From Bacteroidota bacterium (GTDB lineage Bacteria > Bacteroidota > Ignavibacteria > Palsa-1295): a DNA stretch of 64,000 bases. Below are positions 36,119 through 45,445 of this stretch, one piece after another (position 1 is the first letter of the stretch; each line of letters opens with the position of its first letter). The position numbers and the translations under genes are program-made. The stretch spans positions 335,635 to 399,634 of the forward strand of contig JAFDZW010000001.1 of assembly GCA_018266755.1 (NCBI GenBank), written 5' to 3'. A model generated the notes under the pieces. That model made no database searches. It saw nothing but the letters and a program-made list of their open reading frames with translations, and was not told the origin of the DNA.

Positions 36119-37098
36119 AGTTTTTCGCTCCACCATGCGGAATGCTCCAGATACCAATCGACGGTACGCTCGATGCCGGTATCGAAATTGGTCTCGGGTC
36201 GCCAGCCGAGGGTGCGTTCGCTCGACGACCAATCCATCGCGTATCGCCGGTCGTGGCCGGGGCGGTCGGTCACGTGGGTGATGAGGCCGAGCAACGCTTC
36301 CTCGTCCTTGCCCATCTTGCGCGCGACGTGGCGCAGGATCAGGCGCGAAAGATCGAGGTTGGTTCGTTCGCTCGAGCCGCCGAATAGATAAACACCTGCG
36401 GGTTTCCCGGATTCGATCGTCTTGAAGATGCCGCGGCAGTGATCGTCGACGTAGATCCAATCGCGGACTTGTAATCCGTCGCCATAGACCGGCACCTGCT
36501 GTCCGCGCACGGCGCGGGTGATGATCGTCGGGATGAACTTCTCGGGGAATTGGTACGCGCCGTAATTATTCGTGCAACGCGTGATGCGCACGTCGTATCC
36601 CCACGTCTTGAAGAACGAGAGCGCCAGTAGATCGGCACCGGCCTTGGTGGATGAATACGGGCTTGACGGATCGAGCGGGGAGTCGTGGCTGAACGTCCCG
36701 TTCGCACCGAGGCTGCCATAGACTTCGTCGGTCGAGATCTGCACGAAGGTCGGGATGCCCGCGTCGCGTGCAGCTTCGAGGAGCGTCGCCACGCCTGCAA
36801 CGTTCGTGTCGCTGAAGACCCGCGCGGCATGGATCGAGCGGTCCACATGGCTTTCGGCCGCGAAGTTTACGAGCGCATCGAACTTCTCACACGTACAGAT
36901 CGAATGCACCGCTTCGGCGTCGCAGATACTCCCACGAACGAACCGATAGTGTGAGCCGCTTTCGAGGTCGGCGAGATTTTCGCGACGACCGGCATACGTC
37001 AGCGCATCGAAGTTCACGACGCGATGGCCGTTCGCCACCGCCATGCGGATGAAGTTCGACCCGATGAATCCGGCTCCGCCGGTAATGAGGAGATTCAT
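36115..37098 (-). CDS. rmlB: dTDP-glucose 4,6-dehydratase
   Basis: 327 residues. It converts dTDP-glucose to dTDP-4-keto-6-deoxyglucose. The NAD-binding motif TGGAGFIGS, NFAAESHVDRSI, QISTDEVYGS and catalytic YSSTK (YxxxK) are intact, as is the RCTNNYGAYQFPEK substrate loop. It is translationally coupled to the rmlD-like gene downstream. Its partner rmlA lies 2.8 kb upstream on the same strand, separated by an AT-rich insertion with two forward-strand genes. Confidence 0.95.
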   Translation of the reverse strand: MNLLITGGAGFIGSNFIRMAVANGHRVVNFDALTYAGRRENLADLESGSHYRFVRGSICDAEAVHSICTCEKFDALVNFAAESHVDRSIHAARVFSDTNVAGVATLLEAARDAGIPTFVQISTDEVYGSLGANGTFSHDSPLDPSSPYSSTKAGADLLALSFFKTWGYDVRITRCTNNYGAYQFPEKFIPTIITRAVRGQQVPVYGDGLQVRDWIYVDDHCRGIFKTIESGKPAGVYLFGGSSERTNLDLSRLILRHVARKMGKDEEALLGLITHVTDRPGHDRRYAMDWSSSERTLGWRPETNFDTGIERTVDWYLEHSAWWSEKL

Positions 37099-37426
37099 AC
37101 GACGATATAGTTACCGAAGAAGCATACTTAACACAATTCGCAGTGATCTCGTCGTAGAAAAGAAAAGAGGAGGGAAAAAAAACTTGGAAAAGGCCGACTA
37201 TCGGAATTCATTCATTAGGCGTAATTGGCAAGTGCGGAACTTATTCGTAAAATATTGATTATGTTAATTATTCCAAGCGATTCATGAAAGTCTAAGTTGC
37301 ACATTGATGCAATTATCAACAAAAAAAACAATTGACGATAATTGTGAACCTCAAGGTTGCAAGTGCCTTGGAGTTGCCGTTTCTTTAGTCGGACATAGAT
37401 GATCTAACAACATAAACATTTTAAAC
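37099..37426. other. AT-rich intergenic region
   Basis: A 328-bp gene-free stretch with long A and T runs, in clear contrast to the GC-rich flanks. It must hold the rmlB promoter on one side and the promoter of the Cys-rich exported protein on the other. A TTGACG hexamer occurs near 37331 but no convincing paired element was found. I see no RNA gene in it. Confidence 0.5.
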
Positions 37427-38173
37427 ATGAAACACAACATTAAGAATGCAATACACGCTCTCCTGTTGTTATCAGGACTTCTCCTGTCTGTAAGGATTGC
37501 GGATGCACAGTCGTGTATCTCCGAACAAACACTGACCAATCACTATCATGGCATACAGAGTTGTGATAATGTTTGTCACCCTGGTGTGTTTATTTGCGTG
37601 ACTTCCAATGTTTGGAGCGCACAAACATGCGTACCAGCATGTAGCACGGACGCTCAGAATTGTAAGTGGATACATATCCGGAACCTGCTTGCATGCCCGG
37701 GCGTGAAAATCGTGAGTGTGAAAATAAGAGCCTATAAGGATGCCAACAGCCCCCAGCTTTCAATATGCGACCCTATCATGCAGTGGGGTGGGACCGGGTT
37801 CACAACGCCGTGGCTGATGTGGGAGGTGACTGGCGGTGGTAGGGTGACGCTTTCCTCGGGTCAATGCCTGCTGTTGCCAGCAGACTGGCAGTACCAATCT
37901 AACGGTGTCCCATATCGGGATATTGAGATTCACTGCCCACTCCTCAGCGATGGAGTGACACCGGATCCTGCGTACATGTTAGACTGTTTGGAACATTTGA
38001 CACTGACCATCTGTGGCGCTGATCACTTCGACTTTGAAGTGTTTTACAACGATGGTAATTCGAGTGGGTCAGGTAATTTTACGGCGAGTAACGTTGCCAG
38101 TTACCAACTCTACACGGATTGCCCGACGAAGGACTCGGAGAACGGCTGGGAGGCAACAAGCAACTGCCCCTAG
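37427..38173 (+). CDS. Cysteine-rich exported protein, unrecognised
   Basis: 248 residues. A signal peptide ends RIADAQ; the mature part has about sixteen cysteines, often in close pairs (CDNVCHPGVFIC, CVPAC, CPGVK, CDPIMQW, CLLLPADW), suggesting a disulfide-stabilised secreted domain. There is no T9SS sorting domain at the C-terminus. Codon use is less GC-biased than in neighbouring genes and it follows an AT-rich spacer, consistent with recent acquisition. A propeller gene follows on the same strand 77 bp downstream. Confidence 0.7.
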   Translation: MKHNIKNAIHALLLLSGLLLSVRIADAQSCISEQTLTNHYHGIQSCDNVCHPGVFICVTSNVWSAQTCVPACSTDAQNCKWIHIRNLLACPGVKIVSVKIRAYKDANSPQLSICDPIMQWGGTGFTTPWLMWEVTGGGRVTLSSGQCLLLPADWQYQSNGVPYRDIEIHCPLLSDGVTPDPAYMLDCLEHLTLTICGADHFDFEVFYNDGNSSGSGNFTASNVASYQLYTDCPTKDSENGWEATSNCP

Positions 38174-38250
38174 TATGCGAAAATGATGGAGGCGGCGGCA
38201 CTTGGCGCCGCCTCTGGTCGTTAGTAATACAGCACCCACTCGTGTGTCCT

Positions 38251-39930
38251 ATGAAACGGAATCGAATCAATGTTATTGCCATCCATTCCAGTAGCGTTCT
38301 GTTCGCTTACTTCTTACTATGCATCTGTGCACATGCACAGGCACAAGTAAAGCGTGGTGACTGGCGTTACATTTCCTTGCCTGTGGATAGTGTCAAGTCT
38401 GTCCTACAACTTTCGTTTTCCGATAGTTTGCATGGGTATGTCGGTGTGCAGCGGATGACGCCATTTCTCGACACGATTCTCGGTGTGGCATTTAACCTCA
38501 ACCAACGGTGGTATAGAACGACGGACGGGGGGCGCAGTTGGGAACAAATGAGTTTCGGTTCGCTATACCCTGATGTCTTTGTTGCGCGGACTAGCTATTC
38601 CGGTATTGGAAATAACATGACATTCTGGCCGCTGCTGTTTACCCCCATAGACGGAGGCGTCGTATGCGTCCCAATGAATAGTGGGTGGGGTGTTGGGACT
38701 TCGATCATTGGCAGCGAGGACTACGGCTCAACGTGGCAACCGCGACTGAATGGATACAACACGTCGGGTTGTGTTCTTGTGGATGCGCTTGATTCGAAGC
38801 GGCTATTGATGTATGATCCAAACGTATCTCACCATGCGTTGTACTATTCGAACGATGGAGGCGTAACGTTGCCTTCGGCACCGACTGACTCGATTTTCCT
38901 GAGGTCGGTCTATCCATACGACATCACAGGACGAGCTCGCGTCCATGTTACGGGGGCATGCATTGACAGTACTCATTGGATTATTGCCCTCCAACCGGGG
39001 GAAAGTAGGGCCGATACGCTATTCGCAAGCGGACTTAACATCGTTATGAGCTCAGATGCGGGTCGCAGTTGGCATTTCGTCAACCATCTGCCAAAGGATT
39101 ATCAGCCTACGTTTGTAGGGGATGGGTTGGGTGGCCACGATTTCCCGGGGAAGTTTCAGATTGCTCGAACGACAAAAGAAGTCTATTTCATGACCGGTGA
39201 GTACTGCGAAGGAGAGCAGGAATATCAGTTCGCCCGAATGAACCACCGACCCGGTACATATTGCCTCTGTGGTAACACAAGTGGCTCGCTCCAGGGTATC
39301 TCCTTCCTCTACTCATCGGACTACGGTGCGAGCTGGAGCGAGAACCGCACATTCGGTACTCGCCGGCGTGCATTCGAGGCTGTTGGCAACGGTAACGTGT
39401 GGATGACAGCCGTGGAGGAGGATTCGATTCGCGACGAATATCGAGCTTCGCTGATGTTGCATTCGACCAATAATGGCGTAACTTGGGATACTGACCGCTA
39501 TGCTCTTACCGTCTCCGATTATGCATTACTCGATGGGCGCATCCTTACATTCACCGATCCGGATCATGGATGGTGCGCTGCAATCGAGAACAACGGGATC
39601 CTCCGGGGTGGCCTCGTCATGATGCGATATGAGCCGCGAGTGCTCTCCTCGGTCGCTACCGAACGCTCGCGTGCCATGCAGACGTTCGACTTCTGTCAGA
39701 TCTACCCCAACCCTGCATCGGACAACGCCTCCTTCCTCATGCCTGTGGAGCGCAAGTTGTACGGTGTGGAATTGTACGACATGTTTGGACGAAAACCGCG
39801 ATACACATATCGGCAGATCGATGGTCATTCAGCAGAGATTGATACCCACATGGTCCCAACTGGTTTATACATCGCTCGTATCAACTACGACGTCGGCTGG
39901 TTCACCGAGAACCTGGTGGTCGTGCATTAA
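38251..39930 (+). CDS. T9SS-exported beta-propeller protein
   Basis: About 559 residues from ATG 38251; the frame is open from 38119 but the signal peptide (ends AHAQAQ) fixes the start. Asp-box-like repeats are visible: TTDGGRSWE, EDYGSTWQP, SNDGGVTL, SSDAGRSWHF, SSDYGASWSE, STNNGVTWD. The T9SS domain has QIYPNPASDNASF, LYDMFGRKP and WFTENLVVVH. It is related in design to the propeller at 6-8 kb but lies in the AT-rich insertion between rmlB and rmlA. Likely a surface or binding protein. Confidence 0.85.
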   Translation: MKRNRINVIAIHSSSVLFAYFLLCICAHAQAQVKRGDWRYISLPVDSVKSVLQLSFSDSLHGYVGVQRMTPFLDTILGVAFNLNQRWYRTTDGGRSWEQMSFGSLYPDVFVARTSYSGIGNNMTFWPLLFTPIDGGVVCVPMNSGWGVGTSIIGSEDYGSTWQPRLNGYNTSGCVLVDALDSKRLLMYDPNVSHHALYYSNDGGVTLPSAPTDSIFLRSVYPYDITGRARVHVTGACIDSTHWIIALQPGESRADTLFASGLNIVMSSDAGRSWHFVNHLPKDYQPTFVGDGLGGHDFPGKFQIARTTKEVYFMTGEYCEGEQEYQFARMNHRPGTYCLCGNTSGSLQGISFLYSSDYGASWSENRTFGTRRRAFEAVGNGNVWMTAVEEDSIRDEYRASLMLHSTNNGVTWDTDRYALTVSDYALLDGRILTFTDPDHGWCAAIENNGILRGGLVMMRYEPRVLSSVATERSRAMQTFDFCQIYPNPASDNASFLMPVERKLYGVELYDMFGRKPRYTYRQIDGHSAEIDTHMVPTGLYIARINYDVGWFTENLVVVH

Positions 39931-39939
39931 GCACGCTGC

Positions 39940-40680
39940 TTAGAACTTAGGTTCGGTGCGAACGACCAGCTCGTTGGCTTTTGCGAGCGAAGGGAAGGTG
40001 CCGGCGTCGCTCCAGTAGCCCACGAAGGATGAATACTTCAGGCGACCGGCTTTGACGTATGCATTATTCACGTCGGTGATCTCGAGCTCGTTGCGCGACG
40101 ACGGGCGGAGCTTTTTGATAATCTCAAACACGTCGGGCGGATAGCAGTAAATACCCGTGACCGCAAAATGCGACGGCGGGTTCGTGGGTTTTTCGATGAT
40201 CTTGGTGATGTGTTCGCCATCGACGACGGCCACGCCAAAGCGTTCGGCGTCGGGCACTTCTTTGAGAATGATGTGCGCATGGTTCGGGTCGGCCATAAAT
40301 GCCGAGATCGTCGAGGAGATGCTGTCCTCGAAGATGTTATCGCCGAGGATGACGCACATCGGCTGGTTGTTCGCGAAGCGTTCGGCAAGCAGGAGCGCTT
40401 GCGCGATGCCGCCTGCTTCGTCCTGCACGCGGTAGGTGAGCCTGCAGCCGAAGTCCTTGCCGGAGCCGAGCAGCGAGATGAAATCGCCCATGTGCTCGGT
40501 GCCGGTGACGATGAGGATATCGGTGATGCCCGCGCCGACGAGCTTTTTCAGCGGGTAGAAGATCATCGGCATTTCGCCGATCGGCAGCAAATGCTTGTTC
40601 GTGACCTTCGTGCACGGGTACAGCCGGGAGCCCGTCCCGCCGGCTAGGATGATACCGACACAATTCGAATTATTCGTCAT
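39940..40680 (-). CDS. rmlA: Glucose-1-phosphate thymidylyltransferase family protein
   Basis: 246 residues. It activates glucose-1-phosphate with dTTP to make dTDP-glucose, the substrate of RmlB. The nucleotidyltransferase signature is complete: ILAGGTGSRLYPCTKVTNKHL and LLPIGEMPMI, VILGDNIFED (metal-binding Asp), GVAVVDGEHITKIIEKP, and YWSDAGTFPSL. It is somewhat shorter than E. coli RmlA (about 290), matching the short RmlA-type enzymes common in Bacteroidota. It converges on the propeller gene, leaving a 9-bp gap. Confidence 0.92.
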   Translation of the reverse strand: MTNNSNCVGIILAGGTGSRLYPCTKVTNKHLLPIGEMPMIFYPLKKLVGAGITDILIVTGTEHMGDFISLLGSGKDFGCRLTYRVQDEAGGIAQALLLAERFANNQPMCVILGDNIFEDSISSTISAFMADPNHAHIILKEVPDAERFGVAVVDGEHITKIIEKPTNPPSHFAVTGIYCYPPDVFEIIKKLRPSSRNELEITDVNNAYVKAGRLKYSSFVGYWSDAGTFPSLAKANELVVRTEPKF

Positions 40681-40817
40681 AGGCGTACGTAACAGAGGCT
40701 GTAGAACAGAGGGCGTAGGGAGAAAGATTTTGCCGCCTGCATTATTTTTGGCAAGAAGCGTGGAGTTTTACACCCTCGTTTGCGTTGTACTCACTTCTTT
40801 CGTCGATCGACTGACCG

Positions 40818-41831
40818 ATGTCATACCCACGAGTCGTGTTGTTACACTGGAATCGCGGACGCTGGAGCGCCTCGGAGCGCCGCGAGCAGGCCGCGACCGA
40901 GAACTCGTGCGAATCGTGGGTCTTTGCCCTGGACGGCGATTTCCTCAATACCGATCTTGCCACCGCAACGGCGATCGAGGGATATGACATCGTCATCGCA
41001 AATGCGGACTACATCCATCTCGAGAAGCTTCGCTCTCTTGCGGAATCCCGACCCTCGACATGCAAATGGGTGACGTTGATCGAAGGCGATGCGCATGATT
41101 TTGCACGTCCGAGGCCGCATGTCCGCGAGCTCTTCGATGCCTCCGATCTCATCAACTGCATCAACCGCTATACCGTCGATTTTCTGCAATCGATGACGAA
41201 GACGCCGGTCCGGTTCATCGGCTTCCCGTATCCGGCAGAGGAGATGCGCAAACGCAGTGTGCCGTTCGAGCAGCGCCGCCGCGAGATCTTTCTCGCACCG
41301 ATGCTGCTCGGCAGATGGTCGGAGTTTCACGCAGCACGCTCGCTCGGCTATCCGATGTTCGGCTACGAGCGCAAGATATCGCGTACGTGGCGCAATCTGG
41401 CAAAGAACGTCCGGACGCATCGCTCGCTCGATCGTGACCTCTATACCAAACGGGCGGGATCGCTCTACAACGATCCGAATCTTACGGTGCGACGGGAAGT
41501 CCCGCTATCCGATTTCTTCGAGCAGACCGCGGGCTCGTATGTATGGCTGAATCTTGACCCGCGATATACGTGGGGGAGATACATTCTCGATGCAGCGGCG
41601 CTCCGTATCCCGATCGTCACGACGCGTTCGACCGGCCAAGCAGAGGAGTTTTTCCCGGCGCTCACTGTTGAGCATGAGTTCGCTACCGAGCATGCACAAT
41701 CGCTCATTCGCAGGTTGTTTGATGACGACGCGTTTTACCGCGAATGCGCAGACGTGCCACTGGAAGCATTCGAGCACCTCCGTCCCGAGGTAAAAGCACG
41801 GCAGATGATCGACGCACTAACACCTCCGTGA
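40818..41831 (+). CDS. Glycosyltransferase, GT-B type
   Basis: 337 residues. The C-terminal part carries a group-1-like donor-binding pattern (YILDAAALRIPIVTTRSTGQAEEFFP) and the terminal helix typical of GT-B folds; the N-terminal half has alternating beta strands (VVLLHWNRG, DIVIANADYIHLE, CKWVTLIEGD). Divergently transcribed from rmlA, it is probably part of the glycan locus. Donor and acceptor are not predictable. It overlaps the next gene by 4 bp. Confidence 0.75.
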   Translation: MSYPRVVLLHWNRGRWSASERREQAATENSCESWVFALDGDFLNTDLATATAIEGYDIVIANADYIHLEKLRSLAESRPSTCKWVTLIEGDAHDFARPRPHVRELFDASDLINCINRYTVDFLQSMTKTPVRFIGFPYPAEEMRKRSVPFEQRRREIFLAPMLLGRWSEFHAARSLGYPMFGYERKISRTWRNLAKNVRTHRSLDRDLYTKRAGSLYNDPNLTVRREVPLSDFFEQTAGSYVWLNLDPRYTWGRYILDAAALRIPIVTTRSTGQAEEFFPALTVEHEFATEHAQSLIRRLFDDDAFYRECADVPLEAFEHLRPEVKARQMIDALTPP

Positions 41832-42631
41832 GCCAACGCTATCATATTCTCTTTCGGACTTGTGACATCGTGCACTCGCTGCACAATGCACCGCGGCCGT
41901 TCGACCTCGATAAGCGCACGCTCATCAAGGTCTGTTTCCGCTCGCTCATCGAAGCGCTTCGGCCCGTCGATCACCGTATCGTCATCATTGCCGACCGCCT
42001 CTCGCCGGAAATGACGACGTTTTTCGAGAGCTTCCGCGAGCAGGGCCACGAGATCGAGATGGTCCACGGCGAATATGGCAACGACAACTCGCTTCGCAAA
42101 CAGGTCGAGCTTGCGCTATCGGTACCGGATGACGACTGGGTGTACTTCGTAGAGGATGATTATGTCCACACTCCAGAGGCATTTGTCTGGATGAACGACC
42201 TCATCGTGAACAAGGACGAGTACATCACGAAGAAGACGATCCTTCGACAACTGAAATTCTGGAAGACACGGCTCGACACCATTCCGATTGTCATCCATAC
42301 GCCGGATTATCCCGACCGCTACCTGCCGCGCTATTTGCGTCCGTCGCTAATTTTCCTCGGAAAGCATTGCCACTGGCGGCAGATCACGAACACGACGTTC
42401 ACGTTCCTGATCAAAGCCTCGTCGGTGAAGCGGTACAAAGACATTCTATTCTACTCCTGCAACGGTGCAGACGACGGCTACCTCAGTCGCGCGCTGTATG
42501 GCGGTCTGCGCTTCGGTGACAAAGCCCTCTGCCTGAGCCCGATCCCCGGCGTCTCGACCCACATGCACGACGGCGTGATGACGCCGCTCGTCGATTGGGC
42601 ATCGATTGTTGACCGGCATCGGGGTTCGTGA
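41828..42631 (+). CDS. Glycosyltransferase-like protein, GT-A type
   Basis: About 267 residues starting at the GTG inside the GTGA overlap with the previous stop; the open frame goes back to 41744 but only over the preceding gene. A GT-A-like core is seen: HRIVIIADRLS, DDDWVYFVEDDYVH (the EDD acting as a DxD-type metal site) and a later DDGYLSRAL. The overlap predicts translational coupling with the GT-B enzyme, so both likely act on the same glycan. Confidence 0.75.
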   Translation: MSQRYHILFRTCDIVHSLHNAPRPFDLDKRTLIKVCFRSLIEALRPVDHRIVIIADRLSPEMTTFFESFREQGHEIEMVHGEYGNDNSLRKQVELALSVPDDDWVYFVEDDYVHTPEAFVWMNDLIVNKDEYITKKTILRQLKFWKTRLDTIPIVIHTPDYPDRYLPRYLRPSLIFLGKHCHWRQITNTTFTFLIKASSVKRYKDILFYSCNGADDGYLSRALYGGLRFGDKALCLSPIPGVSTHMHDGVMTPLVDWASIVDRHRGS

Positions 42632-42679
42632 CGATGAACGAATGCCGAGTACTGTCCCTGCGCAACCAATTGCATTTCA

Positions 42680-45445
42680 GTGTGTTTAGGTATCGTGAAT
42701 TTCTTTGTCCCGAACCGCCCGCTGCTGCTGTATTCGATATTGCTGAGCTTGGTTCTCATAGGCTCCGATATCGTGCACGCCCAGGTATTTGACCCATATC
42801 GAAAGGTATCCGATCCTCGCGGTATCTGCCGCCTTACAGGCCCGGATAGTTTACCGGTTCGAGTTAATAGCGGAGTATATCGGTCTGGGGTTCAGGATAG
42901 TGTGGATGATTATCAGATTATAGGTGCTGCGACCGGGGCAGGAATCCTTACTCACATCTGGCTACAGTATTACGAGTTGCCTGCCGATTCCATTTGTTTG
43001 GTCAAGATTTGGATCGACGATTCGCTTATTGTTGCTTCGGATCTGCGCGGACTCTTTCGCAACGTCCACGGAGTCTTCCGTCCACCGCTGGACTCGGAAG
43101 CCTCCGGAGCATTTGTGTGCGACATTCAACTCTGCTACAAGAAGAATTTTCGAGTGACGGAGTTCACCGCTCCAAATAACTGCTGTTTGTTCTGGGGAGT
43201 GGAGTACCGACCAATGCCCGATTCGTCTGAGATCGAGAGTGCCTTGACGAGATTCCCGATTACAGAACAACAACAACATGCCGCCGAAGAGGCGTATCAT
43301 CGCTCAGGTTCACCATGGGACACGACTGCCTCGGTTCGGCATGTTCTGCCGCAGATGCTGGTCGCGGCGGGGGAGTCGGTACTCATTGATTCACTCCGAG
43401 GGCCAGGGCTGCTGCAGGAGCTGCATGTTGACGTGGATACTGCCGAGTTTGCGGCCCTATCTGACCTTCGTTTACGTATCTATTGGGATGGGAATCCGAC
43501 GCCAAGCGTCGATGTGCCGGTACCAGACTTCTTTGGTTGCGGCGCTGGATTTCGCACCGTGAATGCGTTTCAAATTCGAGCGGATCTCGGGGGTCATTTC
43601 ACCTGCTACCTTCCGATGCCATTTGCGGAGCAAGCGGTAATCCGACTCGAGAATTTCGGTTCGAAGACAGTCCATCTCGGCGGAGGGCAGTTACTCTACT
43701 CTCCTGAAGCGGTGAATCGCCATGACGAAGGGTATCTCTATGCGCAGTTCAGCGAATCCAAGCCTGCGCATTGGAAGCGGTACCATCCGGTCGCTCATGC
43801 GCTCGGCCGGGGTCGTTTCATCGGCGTGTTCTTCGCATTGCCTGACTATCCGATCGCCTCCTACCTGGAGGGGAATCCGTACTTCTTCGTCGATTCATCC
43901 GAACAGAACACTGTATGGTATACCGGTACGGAAGACTATTGCAATGGGGGCTGGTATTTCCGTGATCACACGTTCTCATTGCCATTTGCAGGTTGTACGC
44001 ACGAATACTCCAGTATCTACCGCTTTCACTACCTCGACGCACTCGATTTCGAAAAGTCGTTGGACTACGAACACCAACACGGTGTCAATAACGACTTTCA
44101 GACATGGTACCGAACCGTCGGTTTCTTGTACAAACGATGGACTCCGTTTTGGCCAAGCCATGATAGCCTCGACCGAGCAGAACAATGGAACATCCAGGGG
44201 AAGGGGTACCGTCCGGGGCAAGCGATCGACATATCGATCGATACCACGCATCTACGATCGATGACAGCAGGAATCGATGGCTCGTTTACCGCCGACCTTA
44301 CCATTCCGGCCTCGGTGCCGAGTGGTATACATCGGCTGAGTGTCAACGGGGAAGTACGCCCCGAGCCGATCTTCGTACTGTCCGATCCGACGGTACGGTT
44401 CCTCAATGACACCAATCCGCCTGTATTTCGTGCAGGGGACTCGTTGATACTCGACGGACAAGGTTTTATTCCGGGCGAACGCGTTCGGATCTACGTCGAT
44501 ACCGCAGAGGTCAATTATCTCTCGATCCCGACAGTTTCTTCGCTCAACGATCTGCATGCGACCATCCGGCTTCCGTGGCTGCCGGAGTCTGTGTATCGAA
44601 TTCGGGTTCGTGGCGATCGCGGTTCAGAAGCGCTCACCCGATCGTTTCAACTGACCCGGACACTTTCGTATGAATTCGAGGACCTCCCGGTGATTTATAG
44701 CGAATGGACCTACCAGTCATCTCCAGTCTACCTCGGATGGTACCCGTATGCCGATTGGAGCAATACGACGGGGTATCTCTTCTATCCGGACGGGCCATCA
44801 CGGAAGATCAAATTCGGGTTTAACGTGCCTGTCAGCGATACGTTCGCTGTATCCATGTACCATATCATTGGACTTCGATACGGCAATTATGACCTCTATC
44901 TCGACAGTATGTTTGTGGGGTCGTTGCATGGATATCTGGACACCGACTGGTCGATGCCAATGCGTTCGGCGCCTCTCGAACTGGGTATTCATTACCTCAC
45001 CGCCGGTTCGCACGATCTGATGTTCCGTTGTACCGGACACGATAGTTCTGCGGTTGATTTTCTCATGGATGCCGACAATATGATTCTCACGCCAACTACT
45101 GCGTATCACAGTTTGAAGCAGCCCGGCGACTCGTCGACAGATGTCGAGACCCTGCCTGGTCCGTTTGCGCGGCTATCCGAAAATCCCGTCCGTTCCGACC
45201 GGGCAATCCTTCGATATTCGCTCGGCTCTTCTTCGCCCACCGATGGGGCCACCATTACTGCAGACGTATTTGATATTCTCGGCAGACGAGTTCGTTCGAG
45301 TTCGGGGCTGCAAACGTCACAATCCGTGGGTTCGATCGAGCTGGATTGCCGCGGACTAGCCAATGGAAAGTACTTTGTCATCGTTCACGGCATCGACGGG
45401 TTGAGCTCGTCGAACACGACTCTTCCAATGGTACTGGATCGGTAG
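42680..45445 (+). CDS. GH172-like (DUF2961) T9SS-exported protein
   Basis: 921 residues. Signal peptide ends DIVHAQ; starts GTG 42680 or GTG 42695 both fit. The DUF2961/GH172 region (about 40-480) is marked by TVWYTGTEDYCNGGWYF around Glu 418, the GTxTEDY pattern typical of that family, plus FFALPDYPIASYLEGNPYFFVD. GH172 members include D-arabinofuranosidases and difructose-anhydride enzymes. Ig-like domains follow, then a CBM-like stretch (YEFEDLPVIYSEW, ADWSNTTGYLFYPDG), then a T9SS domain (PVRSDRAILRY, VFDILGRRV). It sits 48 bp after two glycosyltransferases, so it may trim a related glycan. Confidence 0.82.
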   Translation: MCLGIVNFFVPNRPLLLYSILLSLVLIGSDIVHAQVFDPYRKVSDPRGICRLTGPDSLPVRVNSGVYRSGVQDSVDDYQIIGAATGAGILTHIWLQYYELPADSICLVKIWIDDSLIVASDLRGLFRNVHGVFRPPLDSEASGAFVCDIQLCYKKNFRVTEFTAPNNCCLFWGVEYRPMPDSSEIESALTRFPITEQQQHAAEEAYHRSGSPWDTTASVRHVLPQMLVAAGESVLIDSLRGPGLLQELHVDVDTAEFAALSDLRLRIYWDGNPTPSVDVPVPDFFGCGAGFRTVNAFQIRADLGGHFTCYLPMPFAEQAVIRLENFGSKTVHLGGGQLLYSPEAVNRHDEGYLYAQFSESKPAHWKRYHPVAHALGRGRFIGVFFALPDYPIASYLEGNPYFFVDSSEQNTVWYTGTEDYCNGGWYFRDHTFSLPFAGCTHEYSSIYRFHYLDALDFEKSLDYEHQHGVNNDFQTWYRTVGFLYKRWTPFWPSHDSLDRAEQWNIQGKGYRPGQAIDISIDTTHLRSMTAGIDGSFTADLTIPASVPSGIHRLSVNGEVRPEPIFVLSDPTVRFLNDTNPPVFRAGDSLILDGQGFIPGERVRIYVDTAEVNYLSIPTVSSLNDLHATIRLPWLPESVYRIRVRGDRGSEALTRSFQLTRTLSYEFEDLPVIYSEWTYQSSPVYLGWYPYADWSNTTGYLFYPDGPSRKIKFGFNVPVSDTFAVSMYHIIGLRYGNYDLYLDSMFVGSLHGYLDTDWSMPMRSAPLELGIHYLTAGSHDLMFRCTGHDSSAVDFLMDADNMILTPTTAYHSLKQPGDSSTDVETLPGPFARLSENPVRSDRAILRYSLGSSSPTDGATITADVFDILGRRVRSSSGLQTSQSVGSIELDCRGLANGKYFVIVHGIDGLSSSNTTLPMVLDR

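Noticed and set aside
36119-36460. N-terminal extension of the rmlD-like protein
   Set aside because: The extension is Arg/Pro-rich and antisense to conserved rmlB sequence; the Rossmann motif starts right after the ATG at 36118.
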